Assembly (NCBI RefSeq): GCF_031202265.1
Contig: NZ_CP100604.1
Span: forward strand, 2,834,501-2,898,500
Reading direction: 5' to 3'
Origin: Bradyrhizobium sp. Ash2021
Lineage (GTDB): Bacteria; Pseudomonadota; Alphaproteobacteria; Rhizobiales; Xanthobacteraceae
DNA length: 64,000 nucleotides
Both the position numbers and the translations under genes were made by a program. Under the pieces are notes generated by a model. It was not told where the DNA came from, ran no database searches, and saw only the letters and a list, made by a program, of their open reading frames with translations. This document shows positions 47,967 to 55,321 of the stretch, in pieces; position 1 is the first letter of the stretch, and each line of letters starts with the position of its first letter.

Positions 47967-48120
47967 GGCGACAAAACCAACCGATCAATACAGCCGCGCT
48001 GAAACGGAGCGCCGCTTCAAGGCTGCGCTACAGGGCGCATTCAACACGCCGGCAAAGCCGCTAAAGTCTATCAAGGTGCCCATCAAGAAGCGGGTGACGA
48101 AAAAGAAAACCGCCAAATAA
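47965..48120 (+). CDS. Small basic protein, accessory region
   Basis: A 51-residue ORF starting MATKPTDQYSRAETERRF and ending with a strongly basic tail (PIKKRVTKKKTAK). The pattern (D-x-Y-S-x-x-E-T-x-x-R, then ALQGAFNTPAKP) is one I recall from short hypothetical proteins found near phage and IS genes in Rhizobiales. AAAGG precedes the ATG. The ATG shares two bases with the divergent ATG at 47966, so both promoters would lie inside the opposite gene. Confidence 0.55.
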   Translation: MATKPTDQYSRAETERRFKAALQGAFNTPAKPLKSIKVPIKKRVTKKKTAK

Positions 48121-48156
48121 GCGTAGTGCGTTGCGCCAAAGGAAGTCCAAGCCTTA

Positions 48157-48621
48157 TCACACCACTACGCGTCTTGGCTGGAAGGGTTGCGGATGGCCAA
48201 ATTCAAATTCTTTGTCACACCCGCTGCATTGCCATTTGTCGCGTCCAGTTGCAGCCGAACGAAACTTGAACTGCAAAATAGACTTCTGTCGCTTCTCATA
48301 ACAATTGGGACATATGCGATGCGAAGGTTCTTCGTTGGATGCCTCCGGCTTCAAGGCATAAGCAAAAGAATTCCCTCCAAAGTCGGTCAGCGCATACCGC
48401 TTCTTCTCAGCTTCCCACTGTTCAAAGCCAGCCACTTCTTTTTCAAGGTTGTGTACGCGCTCAACCAGCGCAGATTGCGATTGTTGTGCGGACAGGATCT
48501 TTTCCTGAAGTTCTATAACCGCCGCGTTGCGGCGGGCGGTATCGTCGATGTCCTTAAGTCCCTTCGCGATATCGAACGCGGTCTTAAGAGCGCCTATTCC
48601 AGCGAATACTTCTGCCACCAT
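48157..48621 (-). CDS. Hypothetical protein with coiled coil and C-terminal zinc ribbon
   Basis: A 154-residue protein. The start MVAEVFAGIGALKTAFDIAK is followed by a coiled coil (about 25-75, EKILSAQQSQSALVERVHNL). The C-terminal zinc ribbon has CPNC at about 105 and CSGC about 25 residues later. Probably cytoplasmic and nucleic acid- or protein-binding. I recall the same layout in mobile-element and prophage cargo of Rhizobiales. The start at 48621 fits better than 48708. Lower GC than surroundings. Confidence 0.65.
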   Translation of the reverse strand: MVAEVFAGIGALKTAFDIAKGLKDIDDTARRNAAVIELQEKILSAQQSQSALVERVHNLEKEVAGFEQWEAEKKRYALTDFGGNSFAYALKPEASNEEPSHRICPNCYEKRQKSILQFKFRSAATGRDKWQCSGCDKEFEFGHPQPFQPRRVVV

Positions 48622-48725
48622 CGGACTGACCCCTGATGGCCGCGCAAGGCTTGACGTGAATCGCGAACGCGACGATAGATAAAGCGCGATTAGCGCACCG
48701 CCCTGCATCGGCGGTTAAGTTTATG

Positions 48726-48752
48726 CCCCGGGACGCTTCCAACGTCCCGGGG
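48726..48752. terminator. Strong GC-rich hairpin
   Basis: A perfect 10-bp stem CCCCGGGACG / CGTCCCGGGG with loop CTTCCAA. No T-run on either side, so its use as an intrinsic terminator is uncertain. It lies between the truncated transposase and the zinc-ribbon gene. A second nested inverted repeat, TTAAGGCGC / GCGCCTTAA, lies at 48789-48831 and may be part of the IS end. Confidence 0.5.
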
Positions 48753-48828
48753 TAACTACTTTAGGGTGATTCGCCGCTTGCGCCGAGTCTTAAGGCGCTT
48801 TTTGCGCCAGCGCAGAAAGCGCCGCGCC

Positions 48829-49383
48829 TTAAAATGGAATGACTTTGAAACGAGGTTGACGATACGTCAGCCGCTTGCCTTCTGCGCCTTTGATGGCAAG
48901 GGCCGCGCGTTCCCCGTCGCTATAGCCAAGCAGGGTGCGGTGGTTGTAACGGAAATCGAACTCCGCAAGATAGCGGTGTAAATGCTTTTCGTCGCAATGC
49001 TGATAGACGCCCTTCATGCCGCGCTTGAAGATTGAGAAAAAGCCCTCAACGCTATTCGTGTTCACGTCGCCGCGCGCATATTCCTTGGCGCTGTGCTTCA
49101 CGGTCTCATGCGAAGCGAAATGCTGATCCGCACCGTGATAAAGCTTGCTTTCGTCCGTGTGCAGCCGCGCCTCGTGTGAGACGTTATCGGTGACGATCTT
49201 GGCAACCGTTGCCTTGTCCGCCACCGCAACATGGAACGATCGCACGTTGCCGCCGCGCTCGACCAAAGACACGATTGCGCGACTGTTGCGCTTCGTGCTT
49301 CCCTTGAGGTATGGCCGTCCTTTGCGAGCCGGCGAAACGTAGCTGACGTCCGGCTTTCCAAAATAGGTTTCGTCAGCCTCGGC
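48829..49383 (-). pseudogene. IS1595 (ISXO2-like) transposase, 5'-truncated
   Basis: The frame carries the ISXO2-like DDE core: AEADETYFGKPDVSY, then LHTDESKLYHG, and HTNSVEGFF-type VNTNSVEGFFSIFKRGMKG followed by YNHR. The N-terminal zinc-ribbon and helix-turn-helix part (about 90-100 residues) is missing. Upstream of residue AEADET the frame runs into sequence related to the 42-bp palindromic module (49381-49412), so the open frame to 49500 is a chimera. The element cannot code for a full transposase. Confidence 0.8.
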
Positions 49384-49412
49384 GCAAAGCGCCGCCCGAT
49401 AATAAATTCCGC
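49381..49412 (-). repeat. 42-bp palindromic module, decayed copy at the transposase break
   Basis: Read on the minus strand: GCGGAATTTATTATCGGGCG then GCGCTTTGCGCC. It aligns with GCGGAGTTTATCATCGGGCG and the following palindrome of the other modules. The 5' flank GGTTTC is also shared with family E. Confidence 0.55.
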
Positions 49413-49471
49413 GAAACCAGGAAATCTTCGAATCGTCTCCTTCGAAATGAACGCGAACGTGCAGGGAGCCG

Positions 49472-50809
49472 TCACGGAGCTGAAACCGGCTTCGTCGCAC
49501 AAATCACCAGCCCCGCCACCGGCGCGCCTGCCTCCATGCGCAATTCGGCCGGGACGATCTTCGACTGCAGGCCCGAGAACGTCAGCAATTGCTCCACATA
49601 GGCCTGGGTATGGCTGTAACGGCCGTGCAACTCCAGACGGTAACCGGCATCGGCGCGGTCTCCGGTCGCGTGCTCGAGCGTAAACACCAAACGCCCATTC
49701 GGGCGCAGTGTTTCCGCGAAGGCCGCGACGATGTCCTTCAGGTCGCCGAAATACACCAGCGTGTCGGCCGACACGATCAGGTCGAAGGCTTCGCTGTTGT
49801 CGCGCAAATATTCGCCCAATTCGGCTTTCATCAGGGCGTGGTAGACGTTCTTGTCCTTTGCGTGCGCCAGCATGCCTTCGGACAGGTCCACGCCGACCAG
49901 CCGGCGTGCAAAAGGCGCGATCAGCGCGCCGCAAAGGCCGGTTCCGCACCCGGCATCCAGCACGTCGAGGCGATGCAAAGGTTCAAGGCCGCAATCTTCC
50001 ACCATGGCAGCGACCAGCGCCGGCGCGCGATACGACAGCCGCGCGAGCTTGGCTTCGAAGCTCGCTGCAAAACCGTCGAAGGTTGTCTCGATGAAGCCAT
50101 TTGACGCACGTTCAGGCACGTCCCGGCCGGTGCAGGCCGCCAGCATGTGCCGCGCAACCGGATTGTCCGGCTCCTCTTCGAGCCATTGCTCGAGGATCTC
50201 GGTCGCCTTGTCGACCTCACCCAGCGTGCAGTGCGCCAGCGCCAGCAGCTTGCGCGCTTCGGGATGCTTCGGCCGGAGCGTGATCGCCTTGCAGTAGCAC
50301 GCTGCGGCCTCTTCGGTTCGCTTCAGTCCGTTGAGCAGAATGCCGAGGTTGGCGTAGGCGTCGATGTGCTCGGGGGCCGCCCGGATCGCTGCGCGATAGG
50401 CGGCCTCCGCTTCGACCGGCCGTCCGACTGCGCGCAGCAGCACGCCGAGATTGTTGTGGGCATTGGCGTGTCCGGGATCGATTTCGATCGCACGCCGGTA
50501 CGCGTCGATGGCGGGGTCCAGCCTTTGGTCCGATTGAAAGACGATGCCGAGATTGCTGTGCCAGTCCGCCTGATCCGGCACCAGTGCGACGCTTCGTTCG
50601 ATGAGCGCGACGGCTTCCTCGTTTCGCCCCTGCTGGTGGGCGAGCACGCCGGCATAGTGCAGCGCGCGGGGATGATCGGGGGCGGTGTCGAGCACGCGCC
50701 GGTAGACCTCGCCGGCGGCAGCGAGCTGCTCGCTTTTCTGCAAGACGATCGCGACCGAAACCGCCTCTTCGAGCGTCAACTCATGCGTCGATAATTCTGA
50801 CGGCTCCAT
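49472..50809 (-). CDS. TPR-repeat SAM-dependent methyltransferase
   Basis: A 445-residue protein. About six TPR units fill residues 15-230 (e.g. NAHNNLGVLLRAVGRPVEAE; AYANLGILLNGLKRTEEAAA). A class I methyltransferase domain follows (about 245-440), opening FIETTFDGFAASFEAKLARL. SAM motif I is VLDAGCGTGLCG (about 283-294) and a DLIVSADTLVYFGDL motif comes later. Its partner or substrate is probably bound by the TPRs. The hcp gene is 45 bases upstream on the same strand. Its C-terminus lies about 60 bases from the truncated IS1595 but appears complete. Confidence 0.85.
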   Translation of the reverse strand: MEPSELSTHELTLEEAVSVAIVLQKSEQLAAAGEVYRRVLDTAPDHPRALHYAGVLAHQQGRNEEAVALIERSVALVPDQADWHSNLGIVFQSDQRLDPAIDAYRRAIEIDPGHANAHNNLGVLLRAVGRPVEAEAAYRAAIRAAPEHIDAYANLGILLNGLKRTEEAAACYCKAITLRPKHPEARKLLALAHCTLGEVDKATEILEQWLEEEPDNPVARHMLAACTGRDVPERASNGFIETTFDGFAASFEAKLARLSYRAPALVAAMVEDCGLEPLHRLDVLDAGCGTGLCGALIAPFARRLVGVDLSEGMLAHAKDKNVYHALMKAELGEYLRDNSEAFDLIVSADTLVYFGDLKDIVAAFAETLRPNGRLVFTLEHATGDRADAGYRLELHGRYSHTQAYVEQLLTFSGLQSKIVPAELRMEAGAPVAGLVICATKPVSAP

Positions 50810-50854
50810 GAGCTGTCCGGGCAGTCCTCGGCCCGTCTCCGGTCGAATGCGGTC

Positions 50855-51331
50855 CTAGCCGGCTTTGCTGGCCTTGATGTCGAACTTGAAATGGACCCCT
50901 GCGTCGAGCGACCCGTCGGGATTTTGCGGCTTGTACTCCAGGTCGATCTTGGAAAAGGCGAGCGTCACGTTCTCCGACCCTGACCCGCCGCTGCTGTCGG
51001 CGAGCGAGACACCGGTGATGATGATGTCGTTCATCTTGATGATGAGGAATTCCTGCTGGCTTTTTCCCGCCTTGCGCTGCGTGATGGTGGCTTCCTTCAG
51101 GTGCGTACCCGTCGCGCACGCCTGCATCAGCTGCGGAGACGCCTTGTCGATGGTGTGGGTGAAGGAAAGATCGTGGAAGGTCGCCCTGCCGGCGCCGCCA
51201 CCGCCACCACCAACGGTCGCCGTCGTTGCCACACCCCAGGAGAACGACAGCACCTCGATTTCGTCCTTGTGCTTGTCGTCGAGGGATTCCCCCTTGATGT
51301 CCCCGATCTTTGCAAAAATGTCTGATGCCAT
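50855..51331 (-). CDS. hcp: Hcp-family type VI secretion system protein
   Basis: A 158-residue Hcp, the protein whose hexamers stack into the inner tube of the type VI secretion system; it also carries or is itself an effector. Family marks: start MASDIFAKIGDIKGES, DEIEVLSFSWG, FHDLSFTHTIDKASPQLM, and the C-terminal VHFKFDIKASKAG. The loop after WGV contains a run of six Gly. AGGTGA precedes ATG 51331. No other T6SS gene is in the window, so it is an orphan hcp, paired with a TPR-methyltransferase gene. Confidence 0.9.
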   Translation of the reverse strand: MASDIFAKIGDIKGESLDDKHKDEIEVLSFSWGVATTATVGGGGGGAGRATFHDLSFTHTIDKASPQLMQACATGTHLKEATITQRKAGKSQQEFLIIKMNDIIITGVSLADSSGGSGSENVTLAFSKIDLEYKPQNPDGSLDAGVHFKFDIKASKAG

Positions 51332-52121
51332 CTGGATCACCTGACCAATATGCCGTCCAATTGACGGCCGACAGACCACGAAGGCGGCAAAAAGCTAGGC
51401 TGCAATCAGCCAGGTGTCAATGTTCCAGCGGAGAAACCAAGGGTTGTGCGATGCCGTCGGAGGCAGCCGGTTCTGGAACAGACTGCAACCTCCGGTAGCG
51501 CCGACGGAGCGAAATGCAATGCGCTCGCCGGCGGCCCGCACGGAGTCCGCCTCGATCTATCGAGTGCAATTCCCCTACGGACTACGGACTGATGCTAAAA
51601 TCTGCCCGACGGGCAAATCAAAAAAACCTGTCCAGCCCCCTTCGAAAAAATATTCCGCTTGTCGCGTCGGGCAAATCAGTGGTGTTTCTCCGCGCGTCTC
51701 ACCCGACAAGAGGGGCGGCTCGCGATCGTCACGAAACGCGCGGTGGGATGCGGTGGACGCGGATGCTGCGACTGACGAGCGTGGCTGATGCGGACGGCGA
51801 AGTCGTGTGGTCCTGACGCCCCGACGCTGGCGTCAAGTTCTTGAGAAGCAAACGCTTCTCAGGGGCGACGGTGGCAAGAAAGCCCGTTCACCGGGGAGAG
51901 CGCGAAGTAAGCCGTAAAACCATTGCGCAGGGAAGGCCGGATGCTCTCCGCTGAACCTGTATGCTCGTGTGCGTGTTCTTGTGCACATTTTGCACGCGAG
52001 ACCGCGGGTGCAGCGCGCACCCGGCTTTCCCTGCGCCCTCTGTTCTCAGGGGGCGAAACGATCATGCAAGACTCGGGCGCATAGTGCCGCGGGAACGCGA
52101 GACCATGCCTGGAATACTGAC

Positions 52122-52251
52122 CGTCATTGCGAGCGAAGCGAAGCAATCCATTTCGCACCGCAAATTGTGGTTGAGAGAGAATGGATTGCTTCGTCGCGGA
52201 GCCTGTCATCGGGCGCGCATTCGCGCGACCCGTTGGCTCCTCGTAATGACG
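52122..52251. repeat. Palindromic intergenic repeat, family F
   Basis: CGTCATTGCGAGCGAAGCGA with AGCAATCCATTTCGC at the left pairs with GAATGGATTGCTTCG and the terminal CTCGTAATGACG at the right. The right arm is interrupted by the 42-bp module at 52198-52239, which replaces the expected GCTTCGCT-like spacer. Confidence 0.8.
52198..52239 (+). repeat. 42-bp palindromic module, copy 3
   Basis: GGAGCCTGTCATCGGGCGCG then CATTCGCGCGACCCGTTGGCTC; 39 of 42 bases equal the copy at 46822-46863, although the host repeat is different. Confidence 0.8.
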
Positions 52252-52257
52252 AGGAAA

Positions 52258-54039
52258 TTACCCCAGCAGCACCGCGTCGGCGCCGTTCACCGCGTCGGCG
52301 CTGTCGGTCACCGTCTTCTCCAGCGAACCGGCCTGCACGGTGATGTTCTCGGCAAAGAACCGCGCCACCGCGACGTAGCGCTGCGGATCGCTGCCGTTTC
52401 GATCGCTGCGCGCGGCGAGGGCTTCGCCGGCCAGCATGCAGCCGCCGAGCGTGGAGCCGAACAGGCGCAGATAGGGCGTCGCACCGGCCAGCGCATCGTT
52501 CGGGGCCGAGGTGACGCGCTCCAGCAGCCATTTGCTGGCGCGCTCCAGCGATCCCAGCGCGTCGCGCAGTTTCGCGCCCGTGGTGCCGAAGGCGGGATCG
52601 TTCGACGTCTCGACCTGCTTGACGATGGCGGAGAGCTCGTCGAGCAGCGCCCAGACCGATGCGCCGCCATTGGCCGCGAGCTTGCGCGTGACGAGGTCGA
52701 TCGACTGGATGCCGTTGGTGCCCTCATAGATCGCGGTGATGCGCGCGTCGCGGTAGTGCTGCGCCGCGCCGGTCTCCTCGATGAATCCCATGCCGCCGTG
52801 AACCTGCACGCCGAGATAGGCCACTTCATTGCCGATGTCGGTGGAGAAGGCCTTTGCGACCGGCGTCAGCAGCGCGCCGCGCGCGGCGGCGTCGGCGCGG
52901 ACTTTCGCGTCCTTGGCGCGCACGGAAATGTCGAGCGCTACCGCCGTGGCGTAGCAGATCGAGCGCGCTGCCGCGGTCAGGCTGCGCATCTGCATCAGCA
53001 TGCGCTTGATGTCGGGGTGCACGATGATCGGATCCATCCCGTTGCCCTCCTTGCCGACGGCGCGGCCCTGCCGGCGCTCCTGCGCATAGGCCAGCGCCTG
53101 CTGATAGGCGCGGTCGGCCACGCCGACGCCTTCGAGGCCGACGCCGAGCCGCGCCTGGTTCATCATCGTGAACATGCAGCGCATCCCGGCGTTTTCCTCG
53201 CCGACCAGGTAGCCGATCGCGCCGCCATGGTCGCCCATGGTCATGGTGCAGGTGGGGGAAGCATGCATGCCGAGCTTGTGCTCGACGCCGCTCGCATAGA
53301 TGTCGTTGCGCGCGCCCAGCGAGCCGTCGGCATTGACGAGGAATTTTGGAATAAGAAAGAGAGAAATGCCCCTGGTGCCGGCAGGCGCATCGGGCAGTCG
53401 CGCGAGCACGAAATGCACGATGTTATCGGTCATGTCGTGGTCGCCATAGGTGATGAAGATCTTCGTGCCCTTGATGCGATAGCTGCCGTCGGGGGCGCGC
53501 TCGGCGCGGCTACGCAAGGCGCCGACATCCGATCCGGCCTGCGACTCCGTCAACTGCATGGTGCCGGTCCATTCGCCGGTGACGAGCTTTTCGAGATAGA
53601 TCTTCTTCAGTTCCTCGCTGCCATGGGCGTCGAGCGCCTCGATTGCGGAGAGCGTCAGCAGCGGGCAGAGACCGAAAGCGACGTTCGACGCGCTCCAGAT
53701 TTCGGTGCAGGCGGCGTTGATCGCGAGCGGCAGGCCCTGGCCGCCAAACGCTTCCGGACCCGACACCGCGTTCCAGCCGGCCGCGGTCCAGCGCTGGTAC
53801 GCATCGGGCCAGCCGGGAGCGGTCGTCACTTTGCCGTCGTCGAGCTTGATGCCGTGTTCGTCGCCGACCTTGTTGAGCGGCGCCAGCACGTCGCTGGCGA
53901 ACTTGCCGGCTTCCTCCAGCACGGCGGCGATGATGTCGCCGTCGAAATCGCCGTAATGGCCGGCCGCGAGCGCCGCCTCCAGGCCGGCGCCGTGATTGAG
54001 GGCGAGCAGGATGTCATTGATCGGCGCGCGGTAGGTCAT
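52258..54039 (-). CDS. Acyl-CoA dehydrogenase with C-terminal extension
   Basis: A 593-residue FAD enzyme of the long acyl-CoA dehydrogenase group (DmdC/AcdC-like) that oxidises acyl-CoA to the 2-enoyl-CoA. Marks: TGTMQLTESQAGSDVGALR (FAD/substrate region), KIFITYGDHDM, NQARLGVGLEG, and AYLGVQVHGGMGFIEETGA. A C-terminal domain of about 120 residues follows YEGTNGIQSIDLVTRKLA. Catalytic Glu is in the YEGTNG region. GGGAGT precedes ATG 54039; the open frame to 54186 is leader. It could act with the acyl-CoA ligase at 3102 in fatty or sulfonated acid oxidation, but it is far away. Confidence 0.92.
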   Translation of the reverse strand: MTYRAPINDILLALNHGAGLEAALAAGHYGDFDGDIIAAVLEEAGKFASDVLAPLNKVGDEHGIKLDDGKVTTAPGWPDAYQRWTAAGWNAVSGPEAFGGQGLPLAINAACTEIWSASNVAFGLCPLLTLSAIEALDAHGSEELKKIYLEKLVTGEWTGTMQLTESQAGSDVGALRSRAERAPDGSYRIKGTKIFITYGDHDMTDNIVHFVLARLPDAPAGTRGISLFLIPKFLVNADGSLGARNDIYASGVEHKLGMHASPTCTMTMGDHGGAIGYLVGEENAGMRCMFTMMNQARLGVGLEGVGVADRAYQQALAYAQERRQGRAVGKEGNGMDPIIVHPDIKRMLMQMRSLTAAARSICYATAVALDISVRAKDAKVRADAAARGALLTPVAKAFSTDIGNEVAYLGVQVHGGMGFIEETGAAQHYRDARITAIYEGTNGIQSIDLVTRKLAANGGASVWALLDELSAIVKQVETSNDPAFGTTGAKLRDALGSLERASKWLLERVTSAPNDALAGATPYLRLFGSTLGGCMLAGEALAARSDRNGSDPQRYVAVARFFAENITVQAGSLEKTVTDSADAVNGADAVLLG

Positions 54040-54328
54040 GGCGTTACTCCCGACGGAACATTTGGCCGCCGTCTTCCCATGAAACCGGCGCGCCCTCAAC
54101 TCTCCGTAGGGCAAAATCCGGGACGGACCGGGACGACGGCCCGGGGCCGGCCGCTTTCGGTGCGTTCCGGCGCCAAAACCCGCCATTATAGCGGGTTAAA
54201 CCCTCCCGGCCGATTTGAGCGAATTTCACCCTCCGGGCTGTTGAAATGGCTCAACTCCCCCTATAGACCGGCGTTACCGGATCGGAACCTGGGCGACGGT
54301 CGTCCCACGCGTTCCCTGAACGGTACGT

Positions 54329-54403
54329 TGGGGCGTAGCCAAGCGGTAAGGCAGCGGATTTTGATTCCGCCATTCGGAGGTTCGATCCCTCCCGCCCCAG
54401 CCA
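54329..54403 (+). tRNA. tRNA-Gln (anticodon TTG)
   Basis: A cloverleaf of 72 bases plus encoded CCA (54401-54403). The acceptor stem is TGGGGCG / CGCCCCA. The anticodon stem GCGGA / TCCGC encloses loop TTTTGAT with anticodon TTG at 54361-54363. The T arm is GGAGGTTCGATCCCTCC. It borders the region of broken genes that extends to the right edge, and tRNA genes are common integration sites; no second copy of its 3' end is visible in the window. Confidence 0.97.
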
Positions 54404-54559
54404 GTCAGTCTGGCGTTCGACCAGGCTCCCCGAGACACGCGAGAATAGGCCGGAAATCCCGGCTTTTCGCGCATTCGATTTCGTCTCTGGACTCCCGGAT
54501 CGCCGAACTTGAGGGGGAAATCGCCGAAAGTCTCCGGTCTTGTCCGCGGATATTCCCGT

Positions 54560-54929
54560 TTGAGAGCAGCAGCGCGTGTGCGGGAACGTGTTGCTCGATG
54601 CGGGCCCACAAGTCCTGCTTGAATTCCACCCGTTCCGGACCATTCTCCTGCACGAGATCAGCGCTGGCGACAGCGCGATCAAGGTCGGCCTCGAAACGCA
54701 ATTTCCTCGTCAGATCTTCGGTAGACAGGCGTAAAGCCCTGAGCGTCGGAGAGGCTTTGCGAATGTAATCATTCACGACCGCTTCAACGTTATCGCGCGG
54801 ATCGTTGACAATTACCGTAAGACCGTGTGCAAGAAAAACCGCGGTCCACGACGCCCCGATTACGCCCGCGCCGATGACGGCAACTGTTGAGTAGCGCTCT
54901 AGAACATCCGAAGAAGCGGTCTCGTTCAT
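54560..54929 (-). pseudogene. 3-hydroxyacyl-CoA dehydrogenase, N-terminal fragment
   Basis: From ATG 54929 the frame has the NAD-binding Rossmann motif VAVIGAGVIGASWTAVFLAH and DLVQENGPERVEFKQDLWAR, typical of 3-hydroxyacyl-CoA (or carnitine) dehydrogenases. Homology stops after about 123 residues at LLLS, where SSSG and the rest of the enzyme are expected. The frame then continues through unrelated sequence to 54405. The break lies about 155 bases from the tRNA-Gln gene. It has lost the catalytic domain. Confidence 0.8.
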
Positions 54930-54941
54930 GGTATGCTCACT

Positions 54942-55319
54942 TCATTTTGCTTCGCCGGGGGCGTTGGCCGGCTCGGCAAGATAATCGTAAATCAGTGTCG
55001 CCGGTGACAACGTCAGGTCAGTGAGAATGTGGCTGGCGGAGATGATCTCGCGCACAGGCAAATCGGCAAACGGCGCCAGCGCATGCTCGAACAACTGCAG
55101 TCGGGCAGGCCCGATCCAGGCACCCTGGACCGTCACATTGGTGATCTGGGTGCGTACCAGTTCGCAGATGCGCGGCCGTCCGGAGTAACCCGGCAAGATC
55201 TTGAGCATGAATGTCGGAACGCCGACTTCCTGGCGTGCTTTTTCGAGATCGAGTGGTTTGTGCTTGTATCCCATCGTGGCGGTGGCAACCCTAAGGACGC
55301 CATAATCCAGGGTGCCTAC
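54942..55319 (-). pseudogene. Acetoacetate decarboxylase-like gene, C-terminal half
   Basis: It starts at the IS boundary with VGTLDYGVLRVATATMGYKH, which continues the N-terminal half at 57961-58347 (...SAKLFVDSDTL). Joining the two after removing the IS pair gives an uninterrupted protein of about 254 residues, normal for the acetoacetate decarboxylase family. It ends YDYLAEPANAPGEAK. It is 12 bases upstream of the dehydrogenase fragment, in the same orientation. Confidence 0.85.
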
Positions 55320-55321
55320 TA

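Larger units (their letters stand above)
51332..52257. other. Long non-coding block with conserved-looking intergenic sequence
   Basis: About 925 bases. 51590-51690 has CGACGGGCAAATCA and later CGTCGGGCAAATCA in direct orientation. About 51690-52100 (from TTTCTCCGCGCGTCTCACCC through the AGCAAACGCTTCTC stretch to TGCAAGACTCGGGCGC) I recall as a dispersed intergenic sequence of Bradyrhizobium that is often mistaken for genes. No frame on either strand is credible as a protein. The end holds repeat family F with the 42-bp module. Confidence 0.55.

Noticed and set aside
51961..54768. 935-codon open frame on the + strand
   Set aside because: It is antisense to the acyl-CoA dehydrogenase and crosses the tRNA-Gln gene and non-coding repeats; no protein-like features.
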